Shown: positions 10,861-21,854, counted from the first letter of the stretch. The stretch is DNA of 64,000 nucleotides from Rhizobiales bacterium 64-17 (GCA_001899285.1 MKWA01000004.1:1-64000), one strand, 5' to 3'. Translations and numbers: made by a program. The notes: generated by a model not told the origin, from the sequence alone.

Positions 10861-11711
10861 TGCGATTTTCCGGATGACACGAGCGAACGAGCGAGGATGC
10901 TGAGCGCGAGCACAGTGAGCGTGATGATCAGCGCGCCGGTCCACGCCAGCCGCTGCCAGTCCGCATAGGGACTGAGCGCGAACTGGAAGATTACGACCGG
11001 GAGGCTTGCCATCGGCGCGTTGAGGTTTGTGCTCCAGAACTGGTTGTTGAGCGCGGTGAACAGGAGCGGCGCGGTTTCGCCGGCGATGCGCGCGACGGCG
11101 AGCAGCACGCCGGTCACCATGCCGGCACGCGCGGCGCGGTAGGCGATGCGGCGGATCATCAGCGAGCGCGGCAGGCCGATCGAGGCCGCCGCTTCGCGCA
11201 GGCCGTTCGGCACCAGGGTCAGCATGTCCTCGGTGGTGCGCAACACCACCGGCACGACGATAACCGCGAGCGAGAGCGCGCCGGCAAAGCCGGAGAAGTG
11301 ACCCATAGGGGCCACCACGACCTCGTAGATGAACAGGCCGATGACGATCGACGGCGCGCTCAACAGGATGTCATTGATGAACCGCACCACCGACGACAAC
11401 TTCTCGAAGCGGCCGTATTCGGCGAGATAAGTGCCGGCGAGCACGCCGAGCGGCGCGCCGATGACGATCGCGAGAATCGTCAAGATCAGGCTGCCGATGA
11501 TCGGATTGAGCAGACCACCGCTCGATCCCGGCGGCGGCGTCATCTGCGTAAACACGTCGAGCGACAGGCCGCTGAAACCATGCAGCAGCAGCGCCATCAG
11601 GATCAAGGCGAGCCAGGCCAGGCCGAACACCGTCGCGCCGATGGACAAACCCATGGCGAGGCGGTTTCGCCGGCGGCGGCTGGCGTAAAGGGACAGCATG
11701 CGCTGGCTCAT
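10857..11711 (-). CDS. pstA: Phosphate ABC transporter permease PstA
   Basis: Permease with [22 protein letters not shown] loop; [11 protein letters not shown]. Confidence 0.95.
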   Translation of the reverse strand: MSQRMLSLYASRRRRNRLAMGLSIGATVFGLAWLALILMALLLHGFSGLSLDVFTQMTPPPGSSGGLLNPIIGSLILTILAIVIGAPLGVLAGTYLAEYGRFEKLSSVVRFINDILLSAPSIVIGLFIYEVVVAPMGHFSGFAGALSLAVIVVPVVLRTTEDMLTLVPNGLREAAASIGLPRSLMIRRIAYRAARAGMVTGVLLAVARIAGETAPLLFTALNNQFWSTNLNAPMASLPVVIFQFALSPYADWQRLAWTGALIITLTVLALSILARSLVSSGKSQ

Positions 11712-12706
11712 TTGTTGCCTGCCTTGCGGTCGATCCGCATCAGCATCAGCCGCGCGCAGGCCAGCACGATGAAGGTGATGACGAACAGGATGAGACCAAG
11801 GGCAATCAAAGCCGACGTGTAGAGATCGCCGACGGCTTCGGTGAATTCATTGGCGATGGTGGCGGAGATGGTCGTGCCGGGCGCGAGGATCGAGCCGGAG
11901 ATGCGATGTGCGTTGCCGATGACGAAGGTCACCGCCATGGTCTCGCCGAGCGCGCGGCCGAGGCCGAGCATCACACCGCCGATCACGCCGAGCCGCGTAT
12001 AGGGCAGCACGACATAACGCACGACCTCCCAGGTGGTGCAGCCAAGGCCGTACGCGGCCTCTTTCAACACCGGCGGCACCGCCTCGAACACGTCGCGTGA
12101 GATCGAGGTGATGAACGGCAGCACCATGATCGCGAGGATCAGTCCGGCCGTGAGCATGCCGATGCCGTAGGGCGGCCCGGCGAAAATGGTATTGAGGAGC
12201 GGGATCGGTCCGAACAATTCGATCAACGCCGGCTGCACCGTCTGCTGCAGGAACGGCGCGAACACGAACAGGCCCCAGATGCCGTAGATGATGCTGGGGA
12301 TGCCGGCGAGCAACTCGATGGCGATGCCGATCGGCTTGCGCAGCCACAGCGGGCACAGTTCGGTGAGAAACACCGCGATCAGCAGGCCGACGGGCACCGC
12401 GATCAGCATGGCGATCAGCGAGGTAATGAGCGTGCCGTAGACCGGCGCGATGGCACCGAATTTCTCGGTAACCGGATTCCAGCTCTCGGTGACGAGAAAA
12501 CCAAAACCGAATTCCTGCAGCGCCGGCCAGGCGCCAATCATCAGCGCAACGATCACCGCGCCGAGAATGCCGAGCACCGTCAGCGCCGCGGCACGCGTGA
12601 GCCAGAAAAACAGGCGGTCGCTCAACCGCAGCCGCCCCAACACTTTCTGCCGATAGGTGGCCGGCGTTTCCGTCATCGGCATGGCCTGTAACGCGACTTC
12701 ACTCAC
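11708..12706 (-). CDS. pstC: Phosphate ABC transporter permease PstC
   Basis: [43 protein letters not shown]. Confidence 0.95.
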   Translation of the reverse strand: MSEVALQAMPMTETPATYRQKVLGRLRLSDRLFFWLTRAAALTVLGILGAVIVALMIGAWPALQEFGFGFLVTESWNPVTEKFGAIAPVYGTLITSLIAMLIAVPVGLLIAVFLTELCPLWLRKPIGIAIELLAGIPSIIYGIWGLFVFAPFLQQTVQPALIELFGPIPLLNTIFAGPPYGIGMLTAGLILAIMVLPFITSISRDVFEAVPPVLKEAAYGLGCTTWEVVRYVVLPYTRLGVIGGVMLGLGRALGETMAVTFVIGNAHRISGSILAPGTTISATIANEFTEAVGDLYTSALIALGLILFVITFIVLACARLMLMRIDRKAGNK

Positions 12707-12733
12707 CCTGCTCTCCTGTCCCCCGAGGAGAAA

Positions 12734-12764
12734 CGGACGGGGCGGCAGCACACCACCCCGTCCG
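12734..12764. other. Intercistronic hairpin between pstS and pstC
   Basis: cggacgggg-13 nt-ccccgtccg. Confidence 0.5.
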
Positions 12765-12771
12765 CATCGCT

Positions 12772-13818
12772 TCAGTTACCGACCGTGAACAGCGCCTTGC
12801 CAGACGCGTCCTTGATCTCTGCGTTCCAGGTCTTCTGCACGTCGGTGACGACGCTCGCCGGCATCGGCACGTAGTCGAGATCGTCGGCCATCGCGCCGCC
12901 CTTGGCGTAGGCCCAGGCGAAGAACTTGAGCGCTTCACCGGTGGCGACCGGATCGCTCGGCTGCTTGTAGACGAGGATCCAGGTGGCGGCGGTCATCGGC
13001 CATGAAGCTTCGCCCGGCTGGTTCGCCAGGATCACGCCGTAGCCGGGCTGCGACTTCCAGTCGGCATTGGCGGCCGCGGCCTGGAACGAGCCGGACACCG
13101 GCGAGACGGTCTTGCCCGCCTTGTTGATCATGTTGGCGTGCGTCAGCTTGTTCTGCTTGGCGTAGGCATATTCGACGTAGCCGATCGCGCCCTTGGTCTG
13201 CGCGACGTTGTTGGCGACGCCTTCGTTACCCTTGGCGCCGATACCCGCCGGCCACTGCACGGCCGTGCTGGTGCCGACCTTGGCCTTCCAGTCGGCGCTG
13301 ACGTCCGAGAGATAGTAGGTGAAGTTGTAGGTGGTGCCCGATCCGTCCGAACGATGCACGATGGCGATCGCCTGGTTCGGCAGCTTCATTGTCGGGTTGA
13401 GCTTCGCGATCGCCGGGTCGTTCCAGTTCTTGATGTCGCCGACGAAAATCTTGGCGAGCGTTGCGCCGTCGAGCACCATCTCGCCCGGCTTCACGCCGTC
13501 GAGGTTGAGCACGGGCACGACGCCGCCCATCACCATCGGGAACTGGACGATGCCGGACGCCTCGAGATCCTTGCCCGAGAGCGGCGCATCGCTGGCGCCG
13601 AACGTCACGGTCTTGGCCTTGATCTGCTTGATACCGCCGCCGGAACCGATCGACTGATAGTTCAGGCCGATGCCGGTTTCCTTTTTATAGGCGTCGGCCC
13701 ACTTGGCGTAGACCGGATACGGGAAGGTCGCGCCCGCGCCGGAAATGTCGGCGGCAAGCGCCGGAGTCACCAGCACAGCAGCAAAGCCTGCTGCGAGCCA
13801 GGTGCGAAACGGTTTCAT
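12772..13818 (-). CDS. pstS: Phosphate ABC transporter substrate-binding protein
   Basis: [22 protein letters not shown] signal; [44 protein letters not shown]. Confidence 0.96.
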   Translation of the reverse strand: MKPFRTWLAAGFAAVLVTPALAADISGAGATFPYPVYAKWADAYKKETGIGLNYQSIGSGGGIKQIKAKTVTFGASDAPLSGKDLEASGIVQFPMVMGGVVPVLNLDGVKPGEMVLDGATLAKIFVGDIKNWNDPAIAKLNPTMKLPNQAIAIVHRSDGSGTTYNFTYYLSDVSADWKAKVGTSTAVQWPAGIGAKGNEGVANNVAQTKGAIGYVEYAYAKQNKLTHANMINKAGKTVSPVSGSFQAAAANADWKSQPGYGVILANQPGEASWPMTAATWILVYKQPSDPVATGEALKFFAWAYAKGGAMADDLDYVPMPASVVTDVQKTWNAEIKDASGKALFTVGN

Positions 13819-13987
13819 CTGACGTCTCCTTGTTGCCGGTTCTCGCCGGCCGCCATCATCGGGATGGCGGCTGGAACCGGTGTTGCCTTGACGCCGATCG
13901 AATGCCGGACTGCGGGTGGCAGTGGAGGTGTCGGAGATCCGGGATACGCGACAGGATCGGCTCATGGCGGCCTTCTAGGCCGCTGCC

Positions 13988-14005
13988 ATGACAGCCAGAT
14001 GACAG
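13988..14005 (-). promoter_or_regulatory. Pho box upstream of pstS
   Basis: Minus strand CTGTCAT-CTGG-CTGTCAT: two identical heptamers with 11-bp periodicity. Confidence 0.85.
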
Positions 14006-14006
14006 T

Positions 14007-15197
14007 TTATCGCGCTGATTCTGCTTGGTTTTTTGTATTCGTCGCCAGAATCGGCAGATGCGCCGTAAAGGTCGCGCCATTGCCCTCGATGCTGTCGATG
14101 GTCATGCGGCCGCCGTGGCGATTTAAGATGTGCTTTACCAAGGCAAGACCGAGGCCGGTGCCGCCCTGCGCGCGGCTGGTCGTGGCATTGACGCGATAGA
14201 ACCGCTCGGTGAGCCGCGGGAGATGTTGCGGCGGAATGCCGGGGCCGTAGTCGCGCACGATCACCTGCGCCTCGGGATCGCCGTTTTGCGCCGCGCCGCG
14301 CCGCGCGACGATGTCGACGCGCTTGCCGTCCGCGCCGTATTTCAGCGCATTCTCTACCAGGTTCTCGAACGCGCGCACCAGTTCGTCGCGATCGCCGGCG
14401 ATGGTGATCGGTTCATCGAGCGACAAATGGATCGCCACGCCGCGATCGCGCGCCAGCATCTGCAGGCTGTCGGCAACCTGACGCAGAACCGCCGTCAGTT
14501 CCACCTCCGCCACCGGCCGGACATGCGCGTTGAGCTCAATGCGCGACAGCGACAGCAAATCGTCGATCAGCCGCGCCATGCGCGCCGCCTGATCGCGCAT
14601 GATGCCGAGGAATTTCTCGCGCGCCGGCGCATCGTCCTTGGCGCGTCCCTGCAAGGTCTCGATGAAACCAAGCAGCGCGGCAAGCGGCGTGCGCAGTTCA
14701 TGGCTGGCATTGGCGACGAAGTCCGCGCGCATCTGCTCGACCCGCCGCAACGGCGTGAGATCGTTGAAGGTAATCAGCAGATAGTCGGCGCGCTGGTCGA
14801 CCTGATCGCCCGGCAGCGAGATCGGATTGACGAAAGCCTCGAAATAACGTTCGCGCGGCACGCGCTGCTCGAATTCGACACGTTGCGACAACCGCGCCGC
14901 CTGCGCCTGGCGGATCGCATCCACCAGCGCCGGGACACGCAGGGCCAGCAGCACCGACTGTCCTTGCTGCAGCACCGGCGCGATGTCGATCGCCGCGAGA
15001 TTGAAGGCCAGTACCGTCCCGGCCTGATCGAGCAGGATCGCCGGAACCGGCAGCACGGAAATCAGATTGTCGAGCAACGGCCCGCGCACCGAGGGCGGCG
15101 CCGCCGGTGGCCGCGACACGTCCGTATCGACACCGCCAAGCGCCTGCCAGGCGGCTTGCCACCGCGCTCGCCAGCCTTGTCGCTTGTCGGTGCTCAT
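14007..15197 (-). CDS. phoR: Phosphate regulon sensor histidine kinase PhoR
   Basis: PAS region, FVANASHELRTPLAALLGFIETL H-box, GTGLGLALVKHILNRHGG; adjacent to pst/pho genes. Confidence 0.92.
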   Translation of the reverse strand: MSTDKRQGWRARWQAAWQALGGVDTDVSRPPAAPPSVRGPLLDNLISVLPVPAILLDQAGTVLAFNLAAIDIAPVLQQGQSVLLALRVPALVDAIRQAQAARLSQRVEFEQRVPRERYFEAFVNPISLPGDQVDQRADYLLITFNDLTPLRRVEQMRADFVANASHELRTPLAALLGFIETLQGRAKDDAPAREKFLGIMRDQAARMARLIDDLLSLSRIELNAHVRPVAEVELTAVLRQVADSLQMLARDRGVAIHLSLDEPITIAGDRDELVRAFENLVENALKYGADGKRVDIVARRGAAQNGDPEAQVIVRDYGPGIPPQHLPRLTERFYRVNATTSRAQGGTGLGLALVKHILNRHGGRMTIDSIEGNGATFTAHLPILATNTKNQAESAR

Positions 15198-15213
15198 GGG
15201 ATCTCAGATGGGA

Positions 15214-16287
15214 TCAGTGGCGGCCAGGTTTGTCGCGCGACAACTCGCTCTTGAGCGGCGCGCTGGTTTTGATAGCGACGGCGCGCCGGGTCCGCATGCC
15301 GAGCAAGACCTCGCGCACGCCCAGGATGCACAGCGACAAGACGAACGGCGCGATATAATAGAGCAGCCGGAACAGCAGCAGGCCGGCGACCAGCTCCTCC
15401 TTGTTGAACTGCCACAAGGCGACCAGCATCGCCGCGTCGAACACGCCGAGCCCGCCCGGCGAATGGCTGGCAAAGCCGAGCAAAGTGGCCGTGACGAAGA
15501 TCACCGCCAGATCGACAAAGCCGATATGCGGATCGCCAGGCAGCAGCATGTACATCGCCAGCGCGCAGCAGCCGAGATCGACGATGCCGATAATGATCTG
15601 CAACAGCGTCGAGGGGCCGCGCGGCAGCGTCACTTTCCATTCGCGCCGCCCCAGCACACGCGGGCCGCTCCAGACCCAGGCAACGTAGCAGGCCAGAACC
15701 GCGAGCACACAGATCGCCAGCGCGCGGTTGAGCCAGGGCGGAAGCTGATCGATCGCGCTGGCGGCATAGGGATGGTAGGCGATGCCGAGGCCGAGCACGG
15801 CCGCATTGCCGAGCCAGAACGTCAGGCCGGCGATAAAACAAATCTTGGCGACATCGATGGCATCGAGCCCCCAGACCGAATAGACGCGATAGCGGACCGC
15901 GCCGCCGGTGAATACGCTGGCGCCGACATTATGGCCGACCGAATAGCTGGTGAACCCGCCGAGCGCGGCGATCCGGTACGGCACATCGTGTCGACCAATC
16001 GCGCGCAGCGCGAACAGATCATAGAACGTCAAGGTGAAATAGCCGGCCGCGACGAACAGCGCCGCCAGCGCGATATGCGACCAGGAGACCGCGCGGATCG
16101 CCCGCATCACGTCGTCGACATTGAGATTGTGCAGGATGCGATACAGCACCACCAGCGCGATGGCGATGATGGTCAGACTGAGCACCAGGCCGATCCGGTT
16201 CCAGCCGATCTTGTCCTGGAAGAATCGCGCTACGGCGCGCAGCCAGCTCCGCATCCGTTCCCTCGTCCCAGGCGCAGCCCCAAACAA
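15214..16287 (-). CDS. Lysylphosphatidylglycerol synthase TM region / UPF0104 family membrane protein
   Basis: Multi-TM; GGFTSYSVGHNVGASVFTGGAVRYRVYSVWGLD and LLGFASHSPGGLGVFDAAML are typical of the family. Confidence 0.85.
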   Translation of the reverse strand: MFGAAPGTRERMRSWLRAVARFFQDKIGWNRIGLVLSLTIIAIALVVLYRILHNLNVDDVMRAIRAVSWSHIALAALFVAAGYFTLTFYDLFALRAIGRHDVPYRIAALGGFTSYSVGHNVGASVFTGGAVRYRVYSVWGLDAIDVAKICFIAGLTFWLGNAAVLGLGIAYHPYAASAIDQLPPWLNRALAICVLAVLACYVAWVWSGPRVLGRREWKVTLPRGPSTLLQIIIGIVDLGCCALAMYMLLPGDPHIGFVDLAVIFVTATLLGFASHSPGGLGVFDAAMLVALWQFNKEELVAGLLLFRLLYYIAPFVLSLCILGVREVLLGMRTRRAVAIKTSAPLKSELSRDKPGRH

Positions 16288-16376
16288 TCCGCGCCCGGCT
16301 CAGTCCCTAGCAGACTCCGGCTCCGCATGCGAGCGGGGCACCTCGCGTCGGGACTTGTAAAAAAGCACAAAAACAA

Positions 16377-16403
16377 GCCGCCGCGACGGCAGGTCGCGGC
16401 GGC
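16377..16403 (-). terminator. Intrinsic terminator downstream of the 16429-17388 gene
   Basis: gccgccgcgac-ggcag-gtcgcggcggc 11-bp stem followed on the minus strand by ttgtttttgtgctttttt. Confidence 0.8.
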
Positions 16404-16428
16404 CCTGTGACGAAATTACGGACTATGG

Positions 16429-17388
16429 TTATTTCCGTGGCGGGATCTGGATCAGCTCGGCAAGCTGCTCCTTGGTCAGTTCCTTCGCCGTGAATTTCAG
16501 CTCCACCGCATCCTTCACGATCTTGTCGAGACCGACGATCTTGTCCGGATTGATGGCGTTGCCGGGGAAGAAGTCATCGCGGGTCCGCTTCGCCTTGGCC
16601 TCGGTGATCTTCAGCCATTCGGAATAGATCTTCAGGGCTTCCGGGTTCTTGTACATGAAATCGACCGTCTCGCGGTACGCCTTCATGTAGCGGTCGATCA
16701 CCTCCTTGCGGTCCTTGAGGACGCTGGCAGTGGTGATGTTCAGACGCACCGTCTGGCCGGAGAACGCCTTGGTGTCGTTGCCGGTGACGATCCGGCGGAT
16801 CTGGTTCTGGTCGAGCTGGTCGAGACCGAACGGCGGCGCGGCCCAGCCGACATCAATCTGGCCGGACATGACCTGCGTCAGCGTGCCGGGCGGGCCGCCG
16901 GTGGCGGTCAGCTTCGGCGTGATGCCGAATTCCTTGACGAACGCGGTAACGACGCCATGGGTCGACGAGCCGTTGGTCGAATAGGCCACCGTCTTGCCGC
17001 TGAAATCCTTGACCGTCTTGATCGGCGAATCCGCTTTCACATACCAGTAGAGGTCACCGGCACCGGTGGTCTCGGCGCCAATGATACGGACCGGCGCGCC
17101 CTTGGAATAAGCGCCGAGCACACCCATCACGCCGGCGGCGACGCCGATATCGACGCTGCCGGAAATCACCGCCTGCTGGGTCTCGCCCGCACCTTGCGTA
17201 TAGACAATCTCCAAGGCCAGCCCGTGCTTCTTGAAGATGCCGGCACGCTGGCCGATCTCGGAGACCGAGGTGTCCCAGTTGCCGCGCTGGCCGACGGCCA
17301 GCTTCAGCGTATCCTCGGCGCTGGCGGTGCTGACCGCCAGCATCACGCCGGCGGCCGCCAGCACGCCGCTTATCCATAATCTTTTCAT
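16429..17388 (-). CDS. NitT/TauT-like ABC transporter substrate-binding protein
   Basis: Signal peptide; AVGQRGNWDTSVSEIGQRAGIFKKHGLALEIVYTQGAGETQQAVISGSVDIGVA. Confidence 0.85.
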   Translation of the reverse strand: MKRLWISGVLAAAGVMLAVSTASAEDTLKLAVGQRGNWDTSVSEIGQRAGIFKKHGLALEIVYTQGAGETQQAVISGSVDIGVAAGVMGVLGAYSKGAPVRIIGAETTGAGDLYWYVKADSPIKTVKDFSGKTVAYSTNGSSTHGVVTAFVKEFGITPKLTATGGPPGTLTQVMSGQIDVGWAAPPFGLDQLDQNQIRRIVTGNDTKAFSGQTVRLNITTASVLKDRKEVIDRYMKAYRETVDFMYKNPEALKIYSEWLKITEAKAKRTRDDFFPGNAINPDKIVGLDKIVKDAVELKFTAKELTKEQLAELIQIPPRK

Positions 17389-17477
17389 CGCATCCTCCCT
17401 GTTGTGTTTTTCCGCCCCGTTTGACGGCTTTTATAGCAAGCCTGTTGTTGTGCGTCGTTTATTCTTGAACCCGCTCT

Positions 17478-18776
17478 TCAGGCGACCCGGTCCTGCTGCC
17501 CGGACGACGCCGGGGCCACGGTCCGTCCCGCCTTCTGCCACGGCGCGCCCTTGGGCAACATACCCTCGAACGATGCGATGGTGGCCTGGGGGATATGCGG
17601 CTCAGTACGGCCCAGCACCTCGCCACGCTCGGCGAAAGCACGGGCGGCATCGACCATCAGCCGACGGAATTCGACCACCGCGAGATCGCTGGCACCGAGG
17701 CGCTCGCGCGTACGGTCAGCGATCGGCCCCATGGTCTCCCACATGGCGATGTCCTGGTTCGGAATGCCGCGGATGCCGGTGAAATCGCCGAGCTTCATGG
17801 CACTGCGGTCCTGCTTGTAGTCGTTTGCGCGCGTGCGGAAATTGCGGAAGTCGCCATCGACGTCGATGCCCGGCTGCGCGACGTTGAACTTGCGCCACGC
17901 TTCCTGATCGATGTTGCCGTTCTCGCGCCAGGCGATGAAGTGGAACGCGGTGTGGGTGTCGTCGGTCGGCGCCAGCACCGTCGTCACATTGTATTGGTTG
18001 TTTGGCGGGATCAGCGCGGTGAACGGCGCGATATAGACGGTCTTGCGCACATAGTCCTGCTGCGCCGCGTTCATGATCGGCCGACGGATCGCCGCATAGT
18101 GGAAGCCGAAGCTGGTGCGCTCCACCTGCATGCGCGGCGCCTTGTCGGTTGAGGGCCGCAGCCAGTGCGTCTCCACCGCCTTGGCGGCATCGACGCGCGC
18201 CGGCCGCATGTCGGAGGAATGCAGGCTCGACGAATGCGCCGAATCGATCTGACCTTCGAGGATCTGCGCCCAGTTGCAATCGACATGGATCTTGGCGATC
18301 GCGACTTCGCAATCCGCGGTCGGCGCGAAGGCCGGCGGCTCGAACTCCGGCATGGTCTCGCGCGGCCCCATATAGGTCCACACGAAGCCGCCCCATTCAT
18401 GCGCGGGATAAGCCTTGGTTTTCACCTTCTCGGCGAAGCCGCTTTCCGGTGGCTCCGACGCCATCTCGACGACGTTGCCCTCCACGTCCATCTTCCAGCC
18501 GTGATAGAGGCAGCGCAGGCCGCATTCCTCGTTGCGCGCGTAAGCGAGCGAGACGCGGCGATGCGGGCAATATTCGTCGAGCACACCGAGCTTGCCTTCG
18601 CTGTCGCGGAAGACGATCAGGTCTTCGCCCAGGAGCCGCGTGCGCACCGGCTTGCCGTCCGCTTCCGCCACTTCTTCCGAGAGGCACGCGGGAATCCAGT
18701 GCCGGCGCATGAGTTGCCCCATCGGCGCGTCACCTTCGACGCGGCACAGCAGCTCGTTTTCCTCGTGTGTCAGCAT
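17478..18776 (-). CDS. Rieske 2Fe-2S aromatic ring-hydroxylating oxygenase/demethylase alpha subunit
   Basis: DEYCPHRRVSLAYARNEECGLRCLYHGWKMD Rieske C-x-H...C-x2-H motif; phthalate/vanillate-demethylase-like. Confidence 0.9.
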   Translation of the reverse strand: MLTHEENELLCRVEGDAPMGQLMRRHWIPACLSEEVAEADGKPVRTRLLGEDLIVFRDSEGKLGVLDEYCPHRRVSLAYARNEECGLRCLYHGWKMDVEGNVVEMASEPPESGFAEKVKTKAYPAHEWGGFVWTYMGPRETMPEFEPPAFAPTADCEVAIAKIHVDCNWAQILEGQIDSAHSSSLHSSDMRPARVDAAKAVETHWLRPSTDKAPRMQVERTSFGFHYAAIRRPIMNAAQQDYVRKTVYIAPFTALIPPNNQYNVTTVLAPTDDTHTAFHFIAWRENGNIDQEAWRKFNVAQPGIDVDGDFRNFRTRANDYKQDRSAMKLGDFTGIRGIPNQDIAMWETMGPIADRTRERLGASDLAVVEFRRLMVDAARAFAERGEVLGRTEPHIPQATIASFEGMLPKGAPWQKAGRTVAPASSGQQDRVA

Positions 18777-18947
18777 GGCCTCGCCTCCCACCGGCGAACG
18801 GGTCGCCAAAAATCATTAGCCGTCTAAGTATTTTTCAGTTTATAAGAGGTCCAGCATGGCTGTCGAGGGTGAAAATCCACGCACCCACCTCACAGCATTC
18901 TTTGTGCGCTGCACTCTCGATGGCATTTTTGGGATGACCCCGGAGCG

Positions 18948-19910
18948 ATGACCGCGACCCAACCGACATTGGCGCTCAATCTGCTGCAACGCGACGAAGT
19001 CGCCGCGAACATCCATCAATTCGTGTTTGAATCGGCTACCAACGACGATTTGCCGCCGTTCACCGCCGGCGCACATATCGCCCTGCAGGTTCCGAACGGC
19101 GCGCTGCGCAAATATGCGCTGTGCGGCGACCCGGCGGACGGTGCTCATTATTCGATCCTGGTACGGCGCGAGGATGGCAGTAGCGGCGGCACCGAGAGCT
19201 TCATTGATCAAGCGCGCGCTGGAACAACCTTCGCGGCGGTTCCGCCGGTCAATGATTTCGAACTGCCGCGCAACGCGCAGAACCTGATCCTGATCGCCGG
19301 TGGCATCGGCATCGCGCCGATCATGGCGATGGTCCGGCAGCTCGCCACCGAACCGGGCAAGTCCTTCAAACTCTACTATCTAGTACGCTCGCGCGACGTC
19401 GCCGCGTTCCGCGACGAACTCGCCGCGCCAGAATTGAAGGGCAAGGTCGTCGTCCATTATGACGGCGGCAATCCGGACAAGTCTTTCGATTTCTGGCCGG
19501 TGCTGGAGACGCGCAAGGATCGCGCGCACATCTATTGCTGCGGGCCGCGCGAGATGATGGAGGCCGTGCGCGACATGAGCGGCCACTGGCCGCATACTGC
19601 CGTACATTTCATGTCGTTCGTCGATGCGGCCGCCGCAAAGGCCGATGACAAGCCGTTCACCGTGAAGCTCGCAAAATCTGGCGAGGTGGTGGAGGTGCAG
19701 GTCGGCACCACCATCCTCGACGCGTTACGCGCCGCCGGGCACGAAGCACCGAGTTCGTGCGAGAGCGGCACCTGCGGCACCTGCCGCACCAAACTCATCG
19801 AGGGCGAGGCTGACCATCGCGACCTCGTACTGACCGACGACGAACGCGGATCGAACATCATGATCTGCGTGTCACGCGCCAAATCACCACAACTCGTGAT
19901 CGACCGGTGA
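18948..19910 (+). CDS. PDR/VanB-family oxidoreductase (FMN/NAD + 2Fe-2S)
   Basis: C-terminal SSCESGTCGTCRTKLIEGEADHRDLVL plant-type ferredoxin motif; reductase domain. Confidence 0.92.
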   Translation: MTATQPTLALNLLQRDEVAANIHQFVFESATNDDLPPFTAGAHIALQVPNGALRKYALCGDPADGAHYSILVRREDGSSGGTESFIDQARAGTTFAAVPPVNDFELPRNAQNLILIAGGIGIAPIMAMVRQLATEPGKSFKLYYLVRSRDVAAFRDELAAPELKGKVVVHYDGGNPDKSFDFWPVLETRKDRAHIYCCGPREMMEAVRDMSGHWPHTAVHFMSFVDAAAAKADDKPFTVKLAKSGEVVEVQVGTTILDALRAAGHEAPSSCESGTCGTCRTKLIEGEADHRDLVLTDDERGSNIMICVSRAKSPQLVIDR

Positions 19911-21109
19911 CCCCCATGACCGCATCCGATCGCCCGATCCGTCTCGGTGTCGCCGGCCTCGGCCGCGCTTTCACGCTGATGCTGCCGACGCTGATCGCCG
20001 ACAAACGCATCCGGCTCGCGGCCGCGACCGATTCCCGGCCGGAAGCGCGCGCGCGTTTTACCGCCGATTTCAGCGCGCCTGTTTACGAGAGCGTCGAGGC
20101 GCTGTGCGCCGACCCCGATCTCGATGCGATCTATGTGGCGACGCCGCACCAGCTTCATGCTGCGCATGTCTGCGCCGCCACCGACCATGGCAAGCATGTG
20201 CTGGTCGAGAAGCCGATGGCGGTCAGCATCGCCGACTGCACGGCGATGATCGATGCCGCGCGTCGCAACAACGTGCATATCGTCGTCGGGCATAGCCACA
20301 GTTTCAATGCGCCGGTCCTTCAGGCGCGCGCATTGATCGCCAGCGGTGCTTACGGCGCGGTGCGGATGATGACCGCTCTCAATTACACCGATTACATGTA
20401 TCGCCCGCGCCGGCCGGAGGAGATGGACACGGCACAGGGCGGCGGCGTGGTGTTCAGCCAGGGCGCGCATCAGATCGACATCGTGCGGCTGCTCGGCGGC
20501 GGGATGGTGGAGAGCGTGCGCGCGGCGACCGGCTCATGGGATCCGGCGCGGCCGACCGAGGGCGCCTATGCCGCGCTGCTGTCGTTTGCCGGCGGCACCT
20601 TCGCCACCGCCAGCTACGAAGGCTACGGCCGGTTCGACACCGACGAATTCATGGACTGGATCGGCGAGATGGGCACGCCGAAGGACCGCAGCCGTCACGG
20701 CGCGGCGCGGCGTGCGCTCGCCGGCGCAGACGCCACGCGGGAGGCGGAGCTGAAAGCCGCGCGCAACTACGGCGGGTCCGGCTATGCCGGTCTGCCCGCG
20801 CCGGCCGCGAACCGCGTCCATCAGCATTTCGGCGTGATGGTGATTTCCTGCGACCGCGCCGATCTGCGGCTCACGCCGCTGGGCGTGATGATCTATGGCG
20901 ACGACGCGCCGCGGCTCGAACCCATGGCGGTGCCTGACATTCCACGCGCCGAGGTAATCGACGAACTGCATGCGGCGGTGATCGACGGCAAACCGCCGCT
21001 GCACGACGGCGCCTGGGCGCGCGCAACGCTGGAAGTCTGTCTCGCCATTCTCCAGTCCGCGCGCGAGAAGCGCGACGTCACCCTCGTGCACCAAACCGCA
21101 GCGCCGTGA
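19907..21109 (+). CDS. Gfo/Idh/MocA family oxidoreductase
   Basis: N-terminal Rossmann IRLGVAGLGRAF, HVLVEKPMAVSIADC; 4-nt overlap with preceding gene. Confidence 0.9.
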   Translation: MTPMTASDRPIRLGVAGLGRAFTLMLPTLIADKRIRLAAATDSRPEARARFTADFSAPVYESVEALCADPDLDAIYVATPHQLHAAHVCAATDHGKHVLVEKPMAVSIADCTAMIDAARRNNVHIVVGHSHSFNAPVLQARALIASGAYGAVRMMTALNYTDYMYRPRRPEEMDTAQGGGVVFSQGAHQIDIVRLLGGGMVESVRAATGSWDPARPTEGAYAALLSFAGGTFATASYEGYGRFDTDEFMDWIGEMGTPKDRSRHGAARRALAGADATREAELKAARNYGGSGYAGLPAPAANRVHQHFGVMVISCDRADLRLTPLGVMIYGDDAPRLEPMAVPDIPRAEVIDELHAAVIDGKPPLHDGAWARATLEVCLAILQSAREKRDVTLVHQTAAP

Positions 21110-21750
21110 GCATCATGGCAACGACGCCTCGCAAGACCCGCAAGCCTGCCGCACGCAAAGCGGACAAGGCTGACGACACGCAGGCGATCCTGCGCCACTG
21201 GCGCGAAGCGGTGCCGAACGACCGCCTCGCACATCTGGTCAAGGACGCGACCCGTGCCCTGCTGCGGGCGTTACAGATGCGGCTCAACGAGCAAGGCGTC
21301 TCGCTCGGGCACTGGACGTTCCTGCGCGTGCTCTGGGAGCAGGACGGCCTGACACAGCGCGAATTGAGCGCGCGCGTCGGCGTGATGGAGCCGACCACCT
21401 TCTCGGCGCTGCAGGCGATGGAGCGGCTCGGCTACGTCACGCGCCGGCACATGGCCGACGACCGCAAGAAGATGTTCGTGTTCCTCACGCCGCTCGGGCG
21501 GCAGTTGAAACACCGGCTGGTGCCGCTGGCCGAAGACGTCAACGAGATCGCAGCGCGCGGTATTCGTGCCGCCGACATCGCCACGACACGCCGGACCTTG
21601 CTGACGATCCTCGAAAACCTGGCACTGGACGAGGCCGGATCGGGCGGACGGATTCCATCCACCCGCGAGATTGCGCGCCGCCACGCCGGCGAAGGGCGCC
21701 GCACCCGCCGGACGCCACGGGCCGGACGCCGCGAGCCGGTTTCCGCCTGA
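21106..21750 (+). CDS. MarR family transcriptional regulator
   Basis: LTQRELSARVGVMEPTTFSALQAMERLGYVTRRHMADDRKKMFVFLT wHTH. Confidence 0.88.
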   Translation: MSIMATTPRKTRKPAARKADKADDTQAILRHWREAVPNDRLAHLVKDATRALLRALQMRLNEQGVSLGHWTFLRVLWEQDGLTQRELSARVGVMEPTTFSALQAMERLGYVTRRHMADDRKKMFVFLTPLGRQLKHRLVPLAEDVNEIAARGIRAADIATTRRTLLTILENLALDEAGSGGRIPSTREIARRHAGEGRRTRRTPRAGRREPVSA

Positions 21751-21854
21751 ACGTCACATCAGCCTTGTTTTCGCCACTCTTGCTTTCATCTTGCCGGCCA
21801 ATAGATTGCAATCTTGAATGATCGGGGCGGTCGCATTGCCCCCGGAGATATCTC

